In this document: piece after piece, positions 63,043 to 64,000 of the stretch
How positions within the stretch are numbered: position 1 is the stretch's first letter
Layout: the number at the start of each line of letters is the position of its first letter
Assembly (NCBI RefSeq): GCF_003992725.1
Contig: NZ_RZNF01000007.1
Coordinates: forward strand, 1 to 64,000
Direction of reading: 5' to 3'
Length of the DNA: 64,000 nucleotides
Source: Rhodomicrobium lacus
GTDB taxonomy: Bacteria; Pseudomonadota; Alphaproteobacteria; Rhizobiales; Rhodomicrobiaceae
The notes under the pieces: generated by a model
Seen by the model: only the letters and a program-made list of their open reading frames with translations
Databases searched by the model: none
Told to the model about the DNA's origin: nothing
Made by a program: the position numbers and the translations under genes

Positions 63043-64000
63043 TTAAGCCGAATTGTCCAGGCTGATCATCCCCGTCTCACCGTCATAGGCAAGCACTTCC
63101 GCGTAACGCGCCCAGTTGATGACGGTGTGAAGCGTGCGTTCGGCATCGTCCTCCGGCATGTTGTCTTCAAGTTCGTCCTGAAAACGGATGATCGAGGCGC
63201 GGCGGCTCGATCGCTCTTCGAGGATGCGACGGATATGGGCCACGAGCGGGACATAGGCGAGAAGATGCTGCGCGAACTGCGCCTTGCGTTCGTCGACGCC
63301 CGCATCGACGAAGCGGCGACCCGCGTCGCTGATCTTGAGGTCGCCTTCCGCGAGTTCGGCGAAGCGCAGGAGTTGCAGCGTTTCGGCGGCGGGGAAAAGC
63401 TCGTCCACCTCCATTTGCGCGCGTTCGGCCAGCGGCGGCAGGTCAGCGCGGCCATCGAACGGCGGCTCGGCCAGCGTTTCGAGCAGGCCCGCCAGCGTGT
63501 TCGTGGATACGTCCGGCAGGCTCATGTTGATGCCGGTGCCGGGGAACACGCCCTCGCCACGCGCGGGCGCGGCCGTGGGCTTCGCGGTCATGCGCGCGTA
63601 GATGTCGTCCACCATGGCGCGGAAGGCCGGATCGACGCGGTTTCGCGGCTGCGGCAGGTTCACCTTGATTTCGGCGATGACGCGACCCGGGTTCGACGAG
63701 AACACAAGGATGCGGTCGCTCATCAGCACGGCTTCCTCGATGTTGTGCGTGACGAGCAGGATCGACTGGATCGGCATGCGCCCTTCCATCCAGAGGTCGA
63801 GCAAGTCGGTGCGGAGCGTTTCCGCCGTCAGCACGTCGAGCGCGGAGAACGGCTCGTCCATCAACAGCACCTTGGGATCGACGACAAGCGCGCGCGCAAG
63901 GCCGACGCGCTGGCGCATGCCGCCGGAAAGCTCTTTCGGATAGGCGTTCTCGAAGCCGTCGAGGCCGATCAGGTCGATCGCGGCCAGCGCGCGCTTCCTG
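63043..64000 (-). CDS. Partial ABC transporter ATPase with C-terminal AAA-associated domain
   Basis: The 5' part lies beyond the window. The visible 319 residues contain the ABC signature [15 protein letters not shown], Walker [14 protein letters not shown] and the switch [11 protein letters not shown], as in nitrate/sulfonate/taurine-type ATPases. From about residue 140 of the visible part the sequence changes to a helical domain ([20 protein letters not shown] onwards) that matches an AAA-associated C-terminal domain found in some members. The substrate is unknown. The closest neighbours are amino acid transporter components. Confidence 0.85.
   Translation of the reverse strand, partial: RKRALAAIDLIGLDGFENAYPKELSGGMRQRVGLARALVVDPKVLLMDEPFSALDVLTAETLRTDLLDLWMEGRMPIQSILLVTHNIEEAVLMSDRILVFSSNPGRVIAEIKVNLPQPRNRVDPAFRAMVDDIYARMTAKPTAAPARGEGVFPGTGINMSLPDVSTNTLAGLLETLAEPPFDGRADLPPLAERAQMEVDELFPAAETLQLLRFAELAEGDLKISDAGRRFVDAGVDERKAQFAQHLLAYVPLVAHIRRILEERSSRRASIIRFQDELEDNMPEDDAERTLHTVINWARYAEVLAYDGETGMISLDNSA

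Overview
The window looks like chromosome of an alphaproteobacterium of the order Hyphomicrobiales (Rhizobiales), with clearly GC-rich coding DNA. The evidence is the presence of SciP (DUF1153), alphaproteobacterial RpoH, EipB/DUF1849, DUF2794, DUF3422 and DUF6476 proteins, the argH-lptM-lysA arrangement, and perfect CtrA boxes (TTAA-N7-TTAA). A Rhodomicrobium/Hyphomicrobium-like host is my best guess, but this is inference because no rRNA or photosynthesis gene is present.

Layout. 1-2.5 kb: the right end of an integrative element (partial gene, ParA-like ATPase, excisionase-like HTH protein, tyrosine integrase) abutting tRNA-Glu; the integrase frame runs through the antisense strand of the tRNA. 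2.8-10.9 kb: RluD-type pseudouridine synthase, rpoH, malate synthase, sciP with a CtrA box, small envelope genes, a polysaccharide deacetylase overlapping a GNAT gene, and an AcuI-type reductase. 11.3-20.5 kb: a 27-residue membrane peptide, nagZ, scpA (no scpB beside it), then the minus-strand branched-chain amino acid genes ilvI-ilvN-ilvC, miaA, and serB. 20.5-30.6 kb: a GST, UDP-glucose dehydrogenase, a class A PBP behind a second CtrA box, a tandem universal stress protein, and dnaK-dnaJ with a sigma-32-like promoter. The rpoH product of this same window is the likely sigma factor for that promoter.

30.8-35.5 kb: a single-module Pls/PosA-family non-ribosomal peptide synthetase (adenylation, carrier, membrane region, three left-handed beta-helix domains). 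Its predicted specificity residues resemble those of Lys-type domains. It is followed by an AT-rich island and leuC. 37-45 kb: lysA-lptM-argH, tlpA, an ATP-grasp ligase, and two polar amino acid ABC permeases without a binding protein or ATPase. 46-54 kb: tRNA-Pro, an SDR, a divergent tyrosine phenol-lyase-like enzyme transcribed away from a methyltransferase, an amidase, leuD, a TrhA/hemolysin III protein and a DUF3422 protein.

54-64 kb: a methyltransferase-like protein with an apparent export signal, a hydrolase fused to a membrane domain, EipB, a Flp pilin plus CpaA peptidase behind a third CtrA box, an M17 peptidase translationally coupled to an NlpC/P60 protein, then a binding protein and ATPase that could complete the permease pair 17 kb away, and a partial nitrate/sulfonate-type ABC ATPase.

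The most interesting material is the Pls-type synthetase, the altered tyrosine phenol-lyase homologue with its divergent methyltransferase, the three CtrA sites linking cell-cycle control to sciP, a PBP and a pilin, and several very short genes. I saw no CRISPR array, rRNA or recognisable riboswitch, and no complete new defence system.
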